Assembly: GCA_036897485.1 (NCBI GenBank)
Contig: JAYMTF010001842.1
Coordinates: 1-21,062, forward strand
Direction: 5' to 3'
Source: Pelargonium nanum
Lineage: Eukaryota; Streptophyta; Magnoliopsida; Geraniales; Geraniaceae
DNA: 21,062 bases
Positions within the stretch are counted from its first letter, which is position 1. Each line of letters starts with the position of its first letter. The position numbers were made by a program, and so were the translations under genes. Below, in pieces: positions 10,125 through 21,036 of this stretch. The notes below the pieces were generated by a model. It was not told the origin of the DNA. It ran no database searches and saw only the letters and a list, made by a program, of their open reading frames with translations.

Positions 10125-10578
10125 AGTGTCATTTTAGTCCCTCAATTATCAAACATTTTAGTACATAAGTTATACAAATGAGTCACTACTCAGTTTAGTC
10201 TAAATTGAGACATTTAAGGACTTTCTTTCAAATTTGTTAACGGAACCGTTAAAATTACAATAATTTTTTTTTTAAATTGGCATGGTTGATAGTTTAGGGA
10301 CTAAAATGGTACGAACTGTATGTTTAGAGTCTAAAATGTCAAAAATTGGATAATTTAGGGACTAATTTTGACATTTTTCCTAATATTAATCATTGTCACG
10401 TCATCCGTTTAGTATTAAAAAAATATTTTTTATTGTAATTTTAACGGTTCCGTTAAAAAATTTGACGGAATGTTCTTAAATGGCTCGATTTTTGAAAACG
10501 TTTGGACTAAACTGGTTCATTTGCATAACTTTTGTACTAAATTGACACGTTTGATAGTTAAGTGACTAAAATGGCACA
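10125..10578. repeat. Long imperfect inverted repeat (fold-back element)
   Basis: The left arm (about 10125-10274) matches the reverse complement of the right arm (about 10413-10578) over about 150 bp with scattered mismatches and small gaps. It includes a perfect 27-bp pair at 10237-10263 and 10430-10456 centred on AACGGAACCGTT. The roughly 140-bp loop repeats the motif TTTAGGGACTAAAATG in degenerate form, which also recurs in the arms. No coding frame is present. I could not define a clean target duplication, so the element class is open; a MITE or Mutator-like non-autonomous element is the simplest reading. Confidence 0.75.
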
Positions 10579-10620
10579 ACTGGATAGTTCATGGATTAAT
10601 CTAATTTGTATAGAAATTGG

Positions 10621-11610
10621 TAACATGTCAATTACTATTACTTTAACAATATTTCTCACCTAACTATTTCAAGTAAATTAATCTTTGACAGCCATGCATG
10701 AGGCAGCAACAACAACAATATCAGATTCACTGTAATTAATTAAGTCTAGCTACTACTAATATCACCATTTTCTTGAATTGTTCCTTTCTTAAATATTGTC
10801 CATTCATGAGCTTATTATAGTCCACAACCTCATGAGTTTGTTCCCATTATCATTTCTTATATACCAATCCAAATACTATATATATAAATGAATGGTTCGA
10901 ACAATATCTTCTATTACTGATTTTAGTGTATTTGTAAATCACAATTAAGTCAATCTTTTTGCTTAGACATGTGTTGCACGAATGAAAATTGTTACATTTT
11001 ATTGGTTTATTTTATCACATCACACAATCATGCCCAATTCTAAATACCCTCTTGTTTGAATTAAGTGTTTCACAATTAAGTCAATCTTTATGCTTTGCTG
11101 TGATTTGCATGTGATGTGGAGGATCAATATTTAGCTGTTTCTTGTATAATGTGCCTCAAATTAAATTATATATATTCTTGCTACTCCTATTTTTTTGTAA
11201 AATTATTATTCTTATCAAGAATGGTTAGTTTATAATAAGATTACTGTCACATGTGATTTTATATGTTAGTACGATTACTTTTTTAGTTGAAAACATTTAG
11301 AACTTAATTGTTTGTATATGTATAATCAGGATTCAAATGTAGCATCCACTGCTTTGCAATTGATCCCCTCTTTCTGAGGATTGTTTATGAAACAAGTGGT
11401 GAAAGTAATATTAATAAAAAGAAAGTCTTGGAACTTATTCTCCCTTTAATTAAAGAGATATTATATATTTAATAATTATTGATTGGGAATATCAGCTTTT
11501 TCTATTGGATATGAACAGAAGCATGTCATTTTTTTTTTTGTTTTCATTGCTCAATTTTTTTAGTTAGTAAACTGGCATTGCTTTAAAATTTCAAGCTAAA
11601 TCTGCCAAAA
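10621..11610. other. AT-rich intergenic spacer with a 20-bp exact direct repeat
   Basis: No gene seen. The 20-base word beginning TCACAATTAAG occurs at 10939-10958 and again at 11070-11089. With the following bases it is a 26-bp repeat with one mismatch, spaced 131 bp. The rest is AT-rich, with short poly-T and TA runs (for example 11530-11539). Confidence 0.6.
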
Positions 11611-11618
11611 ACAAAAAA

Positions 11619-11735
11619 GTCTAGACCAAGCGGTCTAAACGCTTTGAATTTTCTTAGGATTTCGGGTTCGAGTCTCCCTACTAGTAGTATGGAGTGTGTT
11701 ATTTGAGTTTATAGAGAAGAGTTATCCCTATTGTG
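11619..11735 (+). mobile_element. tRNA-derived SINE-like copy 1
   Basis: An A-box-like TAGACCAAGCGG (11622-11633) is followed by GGTCTAAACGC, which recalls the D-arm of tRNA-Leu/Ser. The B-box-like GGTTCGAGTCT (11665-11675) lies about 32 nt downstream, normal RNA polymerase III spacing. A tRNA-unrelated body follows (11676-11735). It is not a tRNA gene, because no acceptor stem or anticodon arm closes. Confidence 0.5.
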
Positions 11736-11900
11736 TAGCTCAACTGATAAATAAATAAATAAATAATCCGTTTATGTTTGATGTTTTAAATTGGAGTACT
11801 TTGCATTCTCTTTGATTTTTCAAGATTGAGTCTCCTAGTTGATGGTATGTGGTGAGTTATTTGGGTTAAAATGAGAGAGCTATACCCAAAAAAATTAACA
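11736..11900 (+). mobile_element. SINE-like copy 2, adjacent and diverged
   Basis: A second A-box-like TAGCTCAACTGA (11736-11747) runs into an (ATAA)n tract to about 11767. Further on, GATTGAGTCTC (11824-11834), followed by a body ending in CCCAAAAAAATT, aligns with 11665-11730 of copy 1 at many positions (shared GAGTCTCC, GTATG, GTTATTTG and GAGAGAG-type blocks). The A-to-B spacing is too long for an active promoter, so this copy is decayed or expanded by the microsatellite. Confidence 0.4.
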
Positions 11901-12484
11901 TGTCACGTCATTCTTGAATTTAATGATTTTGCTTCCTAAACTTGACGAAATTTTGACTTAAACTCATAATTTCAAATCTTGTTTGTTCTAAAACTTGGAC
12001 TACTTGAGAGGATCAGCTGGATCACCATAAAGCAATGGAATTGAAGTGCCTCACTCATTCCAATCGTTGTTTATACTAGTACTTTTCTGGTGCCTGACTG
12101 TTAGTAATTTTCCAGTGCCTTAATTATTTCAAGGAAGAACATAAAAATATGATGTCTAGACTGAGAATCAAGATGTGGAAAGCATAACTACACATCACTC
12201 GAACCCATCAACCAACCAATATTAAGTGTGTTCATCAATCAACAATGTCATCTTCAACAACTGACAGACAATATTGAGGGAGTACTTGGGTCATCACTCA
12301 TCAGTATGATAGTACTTGGACACCAACCAAATAAGAGCTTGTTTGTAAGAACCAAGTGCATCAAGTCTTTGAATTAGTAATGATAAGTTTTCCAAGAATA
12401 AGAATAGGAATTTTTACTGGGACAATATAGGAATGTGCTTATGACAAAACTAGTTATTGACATTTTTTCGGTTTATACCATGAG

Positions 12485-12640
12485 GTTTCTGAGCGGGCCC
12501 GCACACTCGCGGTTGACATCTTTAAGCCGTTTTACAACACTCAGACTAATCCCCACTCGCCCCACTGTCGGCGCACTAAGCGATAGGGGGCTGACCCAGA
12601 AATTTTCTCCATTCACAAGAGCTGGGATTCGAACATAGTA
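12485..12640 (-). mobile_element. GC-rich tRNA-like/SINE remnant
   Basis: A GC-rich island (GAGCGGGCCCGCACACTCGC; CCCCACTCGCCCCACTGTCG) stands out from AT-rich flanks. On the minus strand its start holds GTTCGAATCCC (12634-12624), a B-box-like sequence, followed by AGCTCTTGTGAATGGAGAAA. No A box is seen upstream of it, so the 5' end is probably lost. Assignment to a SINE is an inference from the B box and composition. Confidence 0.4.
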
Positions 12641-15300
12641 AAATGATTAAGAACTTGGTAAAATGAATCTGAACATAGTCCACTACCGCTTTTATCCTAA
12701 GGCATGAAATGAGAATTTTCGTTTATGCTTTTTCAACGTTGTAATTAGAAAGTGTCGCATAGAGTTGGGTTTTTTGACTTAATAGTAGGAGGTTACTTTA
12801 TTAACCTACGTGTATTAAGAAATTAATTAGTTCTTAAATGACCAATTCAGATTTGAATTTGGACTGGAACTAATTAACGGTAGAAATCTATTGGATAAAA
12901 GGTATAATATTTAAGCTTAATTAATTGGTTAAGTTAATTGAGCTAAATGTTATAAAAGCCACCTAAGCCCAAAAATCATAAACTTATTTAATTCGAGTCC
13001 TTCGTCAAATGATTTGGTAAAACAAGATATAATAATTTGAATTAGAGTGAATCGGGTTGTTGGGAATTCATGATCCCACAACCATATTACACGCAGAAAA
13101 ATATGTTTACGTGATTTTTGAATAACAATCTTAAATACTCCTCTCGTCACTTTGAATTACGATCTTTAATCTCACTTGTGCAAAATAGAATATATTTGGC
13201 ATACTATTATAGCATTCGTTTGGAGGAGGAAGGTATAACCTTCAATCTTTCGATAATCGTCTTATCCTGCAGGAGGGAGTGCCTGATTTCCATCCATGGA
13301 GAGACAATATTCTTCTGGAGGCTAGCTTCATCAAAGCGATTCGATAAGTTTGTCAAACCTAATTTATTTCTTTGCTTTCTTACAATTTTGTTAACGTGAA
13401 TTGTTTGTTTTGAGCTTATAATTTATTTTCATATAGATAGTTGAATCTGTCATCTCTGTATCTGGTTTTGTTCTCTTTTGCCGCTTGCTGCTATTGCCTT
13501 TGTTTCATATATACATTGGTTGTTGCCACTAATTTTCTTTTTGCGGCTGCTTTGCTTTTATATACTGATATTGGTTTTATTAAAAACTTGATCTGTTGTA
13601 TAATTGTGTTGCTGCAATTATTTGGTCAAAACTTTTGTGTTTTATATATGTGGTTGTTGTGACCATATATATTCACTTGTTTAATCTTTGTTGCTTCCAC
13701 ATTTGTTTTGGTGATTGTTTACTCTTTTTGAGCTTTGTTTCATATTTTTCTCAATATCAATTCTTGGCTGCTGCCGTAAATTTATATTTTCTCAACTATA
13801 AATTTTTGTGTTGCTAGTGTAATTGTTTTTTTAATTGTATTTGATATCAATATTTTATTGGCATGAATGTTGTCATTCAATTCATATATTACATGATTAT
13901 TGGTTGCAATCAAATTATTGTTTTATTATTTTATAATCTCGTTGTTTGTTATTGGTGTTAATTACTTTATAATTAATTAACAAATAAAAGATTTGTGCAT
14001 ATATCTCAAATGAAACATTTTAATCAACCGAAACAACATATAAGTAACTTCAGAAATAGTTTGTAGCACGTCACTTATATGCACGGTCGTTGAGTGAGAA
14101 AAAAAAAACTTGCATTCAAGAATATGCTTGCAGCATAAGCTTCATTTCAAAGTGAAGCTTTACTCGATATATATCATTCCAATGAATTGAAATCAACTCA
14201 TCACTACGGGATCACAATTCTTACCCTTATAAGTGGTGGCATCCAGAAACTTCTAGTTGGTATTATAAGAAACGATAGATACAAGTAATACAATAAAATT
14301 CACTATATCAGATACATATTAACCTTTCGTTCCAGTTGATGCATTTTTGTGCTTTGAAGCAATGTACAAAAATTGCATGTCGGATGAGACAAATATTGAC
14401 TTAATGTTGGCTGCATTTCTGTTTAAAAAAGATGCAATGAGGCTCCTTTTCATCTCATAACAAAATGCACAATTGAGAGCTTCATCATACACAAGTGATG
14501 TTTACAAAATGCAGAGGATGGTTTAGACAAATGAAATTCTCACCTATTTATTCTAGTGGCTTAGCAAATGGATGACTAAAATTAAAAGTACATAATCACT
14601 ATTAGTGGTTAGGATTTTCTAGGTAGATTATTCTACCATCATGCATAATACTAGAGATATTCTAAAAAGTGTCCATATTTCTAGATTCTTTCATGTAGGA
14701 TTTGGGTTTGGATTTTGGACTTGAGCTTGTGCTTGTCTTGCATGAATTGGACATTGTGTTTGAGCTTGATATTTCATGTTATCCATTGTGCACATGATAT
14801 TCACAAGTGTAAATTTTTTTCTCGAGCAATCCAAATCCTTCTGAATTCTTCGATTTGTGCGGATGTAGTCTTTTCACCGTTCGGATAGAATTTTGTGTCA
14901 TACATTCAGACCGTGACACATGGCTCTTCACAGCCCAAGGATGGTTGTTTTGTTTCTAACTTGCACCATTAGTACTACAACTCTGACACAAAAGCTTCCA
15001 CATTTTTCCTATCAGCAATAAATTAATAACAAAAATTAAAAGAGGTAGAGACCAAGGCATCGGTTGAGAAGAGAGAGTGTTTGGTTGAGACGAAAAGCTC
15101 TGCGAAACAAAAGCTGTGGGCTTCAACACACACGTACCGGGTCGACTAGCCAAGCGGGTCTGATCTGACGTATCCAAGACCAATTGGTTTTACAGGTGTC
15201 AGTTACTGATTGGATATGGTAGAGTGTTGACTTCAGTTATGTTTGACGCCCAATTAGAGCTTGACATGTCAGGTACTCTTGAGGCCCCATATTTACAACC
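12641..15300. other. Long spacer without recognisable genes
   Basis: No coding frame with protein-like composition. 13400-14000 is T-rich and low in complexity (many TTTG/TTGTT words); its open frames translate to Leu/Phe/Cys/Tyr-rich junk. A short hairpin AAGCTTCA...TGAAGCTT is at 14137-14160, and an imperfect one around 14338-14385. Retrotransposon LTR or leader debris is possible at 12900-13400, but no primer-binding site, LTR pair or gag/pol motif could be identified. The last few hundred bases should include the FRF-type gene's promoter. Confidence 0.5.
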
Positions 15301-15310
15301 TGAACCCTTA

Positions 15311-15326
15311 TTCTTCTCTCTCTCTG
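15311..15326 (+). promoter_or_regulatory. CT-rich Y patch near the start of the FRF-type gene
   Basis: TTCTTCTCTCTCTCTG lies 70-85 bp upstream of the exon 1 donor. Such pyrimidine patches are common at plant core promoters and 5' leaders. No convincing TATA box is seen above it. Confidence 0.4.
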
Positions 15327-15395
15327 ATTGTGGCTTCGAGGCCTGCGCAATCACGATCATCGAACCTGGGTCGTCGTCGAAATTGACAAATTTTA

Positions 15396-18300
15396 AGTAA
15401 GTTGTGTTCTTTTCGTAATGTTCTGATTGTAGAATTACATGCAGTTAAGCAATCTGTCTTTTGTTTTTTGTTGAATTTGTTTCAAGTTTTTCATTGGGTG
15501 GGATGCATATAAATACAGAGAGCGAATGCTTCTTGGTTGTTGTATCGAAATTTTCTTCAGTATGGGGCGCTTACACCTCTGTTTGGATGCTGGGAAAGTG
15601 AAAGTTTGAATTTTTAACCGGCTCGGTTTGTTACTGATGCTTAATTCGTCTGAAATTTTAATTCCCTATTGCGTATGGGCTAAGCAGTTGGAGGTATGGA
15701 GATTGGGTTTGATTTAGTTGATTGAATCTCATGTGGGTATGCTAGGAAATGGATTTGGGGCTATGTTTGGTTGCTGAGAAAATGCAGGATAAGCAAAATA
15801 AAAGAAAACTTTTATAGACTGGTTGTGCCTATTCCAGCTCCCTGGGGTTGAGTTTGTATTGTCAATGTTTGTATTTCATTTGGATATTGGGAGCATGAGT
15901 ATATGAGACTTAAATGATAATCTATATGGTTGTTCTCAATTAAGGAAACTTAATAGATGCGGGATTCTTTTTATTTTCTGATACAATATAGATAAAAACT
16001 TTGATGCTTGTATTAAGTTCAGTACTTCAATTATTTGCAATATCTTAGTGCAGCCAATGTGTTGTTTTAGCTAGTGGGAATATCAAATGGAAAATTTGAT
16101 TGGAATCTGTTTGTCACTACAGTGGAGTTTGCAGTTGATGGTGATGGTGATGTCAATGGAGAGGTGGTGGGAAGTTCTGTTGAGGTGGAGGGTAGCAGAG
16201 TGGGCGATGAAAATGAAACAGGTGGAAGTTCCATTGAAGGGGCGTATCAACAAATTCAGGATGATAAAATGAATTTAGACCCATCAGAAATGGATATAAT
16301 CCCTGCAGCAGTTCCATTAGCATCAATGGATCCGTCAGATGAGCCATTTGTGGGACAGGAGTTTGAATCCGAAGCTGCTGCGCATGCATTTTATAATGCA
16401 TATGCCACACGTGTGGGATTCATTATCCGTGTAAGCAAACTTTCTCGATCAAGGCGAGATGGATCTGCTATTGGTCGAGCACTTGTTTGTAACAAAGAGG
16501 GTTACAGAATGCCTGATAAGCGTGAAAAAATTGTACGGCAAAGGCAAGAGACAAGAGTTGGTTGCAGGGCAATGATTTTAGTAAGGAAAGTTAGTTCTGG
16601 TAAATGGGTGGTCACAAAGTTTGTAAAGGAGCACACTCATACTCTGACACCTGGCAAAGGTCGTAGGGATTGCATATATGATCAGTATCCGGTCAGTTAT
16701 CTCCCATACTAATATATTTGATTATAGTTATGCATACTATAGTTTGTTTTCTATGATATGATCCTTCATTTGGCACGTAAGACTAGTAACTATATAGTAT
16801 AATTGAAATGTGACTGCATTATCATTTTGGTAATGATGTTTTGATTTTTAGATGATGTGAATAAATTTTTGTTAACTGTTGTTATGTTGTACAATAATTT
16901 GTTTCGTTTTCTTTGTTAAGTTTGGAATCATCTATAGAGTTGTAACCCTTACACTGTTGTACTTATGAATGCCCCTGTCCTCTTAACCCTCTGTTTGCCC
17001 ATTCGGCAGGGCATGTTCCGAGGCTTTAGTTTCCTTCAGTCTTCATCATGAGTAATACTTTAGAATTTGTGCGCGAGTATTTTTATGCTTGAGCTGTTCT
17101 GTATGGGTGCTGTCACGTGATTAGTTTTGGGAGAAAGGCAGAAATTATTTTCCTGTGGTAAGAGCTTAGCCTGCCCTTGTCACTACATCCAACAATCTAT
17201 GAATGCTAAGATCTGATGCATAGCATAGATAATGAAAACAGTATACCAGGCTTGAAACCTCACCTTCATTGCATAACTTGAGTATTGCTACGCTGTGGTG
17301 CTAGCTCTTTCAATCTTTTTCAATGCCCTTGCTATGATGCTATATAAATTAAGTGTTGGATTTATTTCGTCTCCAGCGTGTTGCTAATGAGATTAAGATA
17401 GATATGACATGGTTGATTATCTTTATCACATTTACTTCGCATTGTGTGCAATGATCCAATCTTTCTTTGGAAGAAGTAATTATAATTGGATGGGAGAAAC
17501 CAGATAATATTCCTTGTACTTGTATACTGCATAAGGAACTTGATCTAAAAGATTATCTTTTGAACCCCGTCATGTCTTTAATATAATACTAGTCTTCGTA
17601 GTTATTTTTCATATAATTCTTTTAACATATTGCTTGCTCTAGCTATCATGTTGTATTGTCATTTTACTTGCAACTGCATTTACTATCTCTCTTAAATTTT
17701 GAGAGATCAACCAATGTGGTTTTACTTTAGATAGCCTAAAGATGAACTTCACCAAGCTGAATATCAATTTAGGTGGCGTGGAGAGAGAGCCAATATGATC
17801 ATGAGAAAAGCTGTGCCATAGAATACTTAATTCAATTCTAGTGGACAGGTTAGTTTACTATATTGGTGGCCTCTTGCATTGGGTGATTAGCTTCTTGGAA
17901 TGACATATGAGTTTCTAAGGAAGTTTTAAGGCACTTAGGTCTCAGGGTTCTCTAATTGACAGGAGGGAAGAGTTGCATCATGTAAAGGATAAAATTGTCA
18001 TAAGAGATGTTAGAAAGTTTTTTTATTTTGGGACAAATGGAGAGAATAGTAATCTGTATTACAAACTTGTGCATTGTATCACAAGGCAACCTCTAAACCA
18101 AGAAGCTAATATCAACCATATCCTTTGGGAACCCATCTTTAACAAGTTTTATATATTTCAATGGCTAAATCTTACTCTCTATACTAATAATAAATAGTTA
18201 GAATTGTGTGATTATGATAAATCTTTCTATTGGAAAATTGCTTGTGGATGACATACCAGGTGGTCCATGGTCATGCCTTCATCCCACCAGATTGGAGATA

Positions 18301-19084
18301 GATTTTTGTTTTATATATTGTTAAGATGGAAGACCGTGGAGACTGCTTTGGACATGTTAAGCCACAGATTAGCAATTTTATAGAGCTATGTTTCGCAAAC
18401 AAGGTGGCATTTTGATTTTGGAATATTGATTCCCTAACCAAATCTTATATGTTAATCTGTTTCACTTCGGATCCCAAATGATTTATTTGCAAGCATTTAC
18501 TGGATTTGTCTTTGTTGTTTAGTATTTCAAAAGTCATGTGAACACATTGCCACAACCAGCATCACTTCAGCTGAGTTTGAAGGAAAAGAATTGTGTGCTT
18601 TTATTCAGTAAACTAGCAGCCTATTTATACAAGAAAAACATTTCTAATTACCCTGATATACAATAATCCCTAACAATCAGCAATCATTGATTGCAAGCTG
18701 TATAGATCTTAACAACTTCCATCGCCAGCATTTCAAAAACTAAATCAGAATCGTGACTTATACTATGTTTGTTGATGCTTTATAGTTGGAATGCAGCTTA
18801 ACTTAGTTGCAGTCACAAGCATTTGATGATAAAGTTCATTTTGAAATGCAACTTAACTTGTTTGTTTCTTTGGTTTGTAGAATGAACACGATAAGATTCG
18901 GGAACTATCCCAGCAGCTTGTGATTGAGAAAAAGCGAGCGCAAAGCTATAAAAGGCATCTGGAACTGCTATTTGAGCACATTGAGCAGCACAACGAGAGC
19001 CTATCGAAGAAGATCCAACACATTGTGGAGAGTGTGAAGGAGATGGAAACAACAACAGAGCAGCAGAGTCAGAGTCATAGATAG
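15396..19084 (+). CDS. FAR1-domain protein of the short FRF type, 3 exons, 257 aa
   Basis: A nuclear DNA-binding protein related to Arabidopsis FRF proteins, which keep the FAR1 zinc finger but lack the MULE transposase and SWIM domains of FAR1/FHY3. FRFs are proposed to compete with or modulate FAR1/FHY3; that is family knowledge, not shown here. Exon 1 ends at 15396, exon 2 is 16123-16691, exon 3 is 18881-19084 (TAG). The start codon is A(15396) plus TG(16123-16124), giving MEFAVDGDGD. A stop (TGA 15384-15386) lies in frame just upstream. The FAR1 domain spans about 76-177 (FVGQEFESEAAAHAFYNAYA onward), with probable zinc ligands C123, C148, H171 and H173. Residues 191-257 form a heptad-like coiled coil (IRELSQQL, LELLFEHIEQ). 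The N-terminus is acidic. If the 16053 acceptor is used instead, translation would begin at Met 16269 (208 aa) with the domain intact. Intron 2 is 2189 nt. Confidence 0.85.
18572..18675 (-). mobile_element. Small solo-LTR-like element in intron 2 of the FRF-type gene
   Basis: On the minus strand it begins TGTTAGGGATTATTG and ends CTTCAAACTCA (TG...CA, 104 bp). Inside are TATAAATAGG and, about 20 bases on, AATAAA followed by AGCACACAA, the usual LTR order of promoter then poly(A) signal. TCAGC lies directly before it (18567-18571) and again one base after it (18677-18681), an approximate 5-bp target duplication. No internal retrotransposon sequence is present. It resembles a solo LTR of a small copia or TRIM-type element. 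Confidence 0.5.
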
Positions 19085-20735
19085 TAGATTTAACAAATGA
19101 AGGTTGATTTGTTTTGATGAAATACCAAATGAAGAAATGGTATGGAGAATGGTGTTAGGTTAAAAGGATACTATGAGCTAACTTGTTTTTTCTTTTCAAA
19201 ATTTAGTGGTGAGGTGTGTAGTCAGATTTTCATATTGTGGTTCATTGGCATTCATCAGACATTGATAGGAAAAGCAGCCACCTGAGGCCCCAATGATTGG
19301 AAGGCAAATGAAGATGTCAGAAGAAGAGGTTCATTGTTTTTTTTAATGTAAAATTTAATTATGATTTCTATGTAATGTATAGCATCAAATTGTTGTATTA
19401 ATTTTGTTTGCTTGAATTTTATTTTACTATAAAAGGTCATTGTGATGGTGATATAATGGATAAATTTGTAAGGTAAATTATTTGGATTGAACTGTTATAT
19501 TTTGTTTAGTATCTCGTTGATGAGGTAGCAATAGCAATAGCAATAGCATTTGGACATGATATTTTTATTGTCAAGGAATAATGAATTGTTGTCGAGGAAC
19601 TAACTTAGGCATCGAAGGGGCTCCAAACATGAAGAGTCTTATTTTGTAGGACCAAGTAATTGCACACAACTCATCGAAAAAACTGTTGAGTAACATTTGG
19701 AAAACCCGACATCGACATGCGAACATACCCAGAGACAAAGTACGGCTCACTTTGATCTTTCAAGATGATCATTGGAAGGTGGATATATGAGCTAAACATA
19801 ACCGTTAGGCATGACGTGGGCCAGTTGCATAGAAGTTAGACAGAAGCACAAAGTTGTTATAAAGATGAAGTCAATTTAGAAAAGGCGACGAGAACAATGA
19901 GAGCGTGCCCCGAGCTGACCGAACAGCTGCAAGCAGTGTAGATATGAAGGAATCAGAAAATGTGAAGGCAGATAGACAAGCCCCATAAAAAAAACCTACT
20001 GAAAAAGACATTACAAAGTTGTATGTGAAAAAAGTTAACACTTTCGCATAAAAAAGTCAAACATAACCAAGTCAAATGACATGATTAATAGATAGGTGAA
20101 AAAGGAAAAACTGGGGTCTGCTTCTACTATATCGTCAATACGTGAAAAATCAATTATCTGTTTTCTTTTCATGTGGCATTAGAGTGGATAGAGGTATTCA
20201 TCATAAATAATGAATGTCTTGGTCTCATAACTTATCAATTTTAGTATTATCATATGTATCCAAGCATCAAAGGTTGTCTGAGCTGTAGAAATATCGAAAT
20301 AGTAGTGGTATATTGCTGGCATATGGTAAGAATCAAATATGATAACTACTGGATTTTAGTATGTTACATATACTTTGAAGTTTCTGTAACCACGTGCATA
20401 AGTTTAGTTTTTTTTAATATATATAAATATATATATATAGATTTCTGGCCAACCGTGCTTTGGCCTAGCATATACGTTACATCTTGTAGAATATCCTTAT
20501 AGTCATGTTGCGTCTCCATAAATTTATCCATGTTCAAATATGATTATCTTATGTTATAATTAATTGATTTTAATAGTACAATGTCTAATTATTCATCTGG
20601 TTATACAATATTGTGTTAGGGTTTGATAAGACAAGATAGGAATTTAGTTATCAAAGGAACTTGCATGGTACTCTTTGGATATCGAAAGAATATAATCATT
20701 TTCGCAATGGAGATTGTTCAAGTGTTCTTTGCATG
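19085..20735. other. Intergenic spacer after the FRF-type gene
   Basis: The first few hundred bases should be the FRF-type gene's 3' UTR, though no exact AATAAA is seen. An AGCAAT microsatellite of about 3.7 units is at 19527-19548 and an AT dinucleotide tract at about 20417-20441. The stretch 19620-20000 is less AT-rich but has no open frame or motif I recognise. Confidence 0.5.
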
Positions 20736-20756
20736 TTAGAGACAGAAATGGCTACC

Positions 20757-20762
20757 TTTATT
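20757..20762 (-). terminator. Possible poly(A) signal of a minus-strand gene
   Basis: AATAAA on the minus strand (context AATAATAAAGG), about 215 nt past the putative stop at 20978. Upstream T-rich sequence (TTTATTATTG, TTTTTATTTATTGTG) fits a plant 3' UTR. Confidence 0.3.
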
Positions 20763-20977
20763 ATTGATATCACAAATAAGGGAGCAAGAAAGAAACAATA
20801 ATTGCCCACAATAAATAAAAACCCTCTCAAATCATACATGGCCACGCTCTATACAATAATAAAATAGAAAATTAAACCAAACAAAAGAAACCTGAAAGAG
20901 ACCAACTGAATTTGCTACCATCAATGTCCTAGTCCTGTTTAAGCAGCCCAAATAATTTACTTCTAAACCCAATGCTT

Positions 20978-21036
20978 CTACTTGAATGCAGCAACACCAT
21001 GATCATGATGAGCAGGATATGCGCAGTATTTAGACC
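20978..21036 (-). CDS. Possible 3'-terminal exon of an unidentified minus-strand gene
   Basis: The minus strand reads YCAYPAHHDHGVAAFK followed by TAG (20980-20978), then an AT/T-rich 3' UTR-like stretch with AATAAA at 20762-20757. The frame hits a stop just upstream, so a coding role requires a splice acceptor such as CAAG at 21040-21037, which has a poor pyrimidine tract. The window ends 26 bp later, so no more exons can be checked. I do not recognise the protein. It may be non-coding. Confidence 0.25.

Noticed and set aside
12435-12638. 67-codon frame across the GC-rich island
   Set aside because: The frame is open because the island is GC-rich. The sequence is better explained as a tRNA-like repeat remnant on the other strand.
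13441-13817. Overlapping plus-strand frames rich in Leu, Phe, Cys and Tyr
   Set aside because: They come from T-rich low-complexity DNA. The hydrophobic translation is what random T-rich sequence gives, and no start context, motif or splice structure supports a membrane protein.
14257-14270. TTGGTATTATAAGA as a possible retrotransposon primer-binding site
   Set aside because: It only loosely resembles the initiator-Met primer site TGGTATCAGAGC. No LTR pair or gag/pol motifs lie on either side.
16074-16122. N-terminal extension of the FRF-type frame upstream of 16123
   Set aside because: The open frame can only begin here with a GTG codon, which plant nuclear genes rarely use. The region has a good splice acceptor at 16121-16122, so it is more likely intron.
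16087-16272. 61-codon frame starting at ATG 16087
   Set aside because: It overlaps the FAR1-gene exon in another frame and translates to Met/Trp-rich sequence. At most it could act as an upstream ORF if the 16053 acceptor were used.
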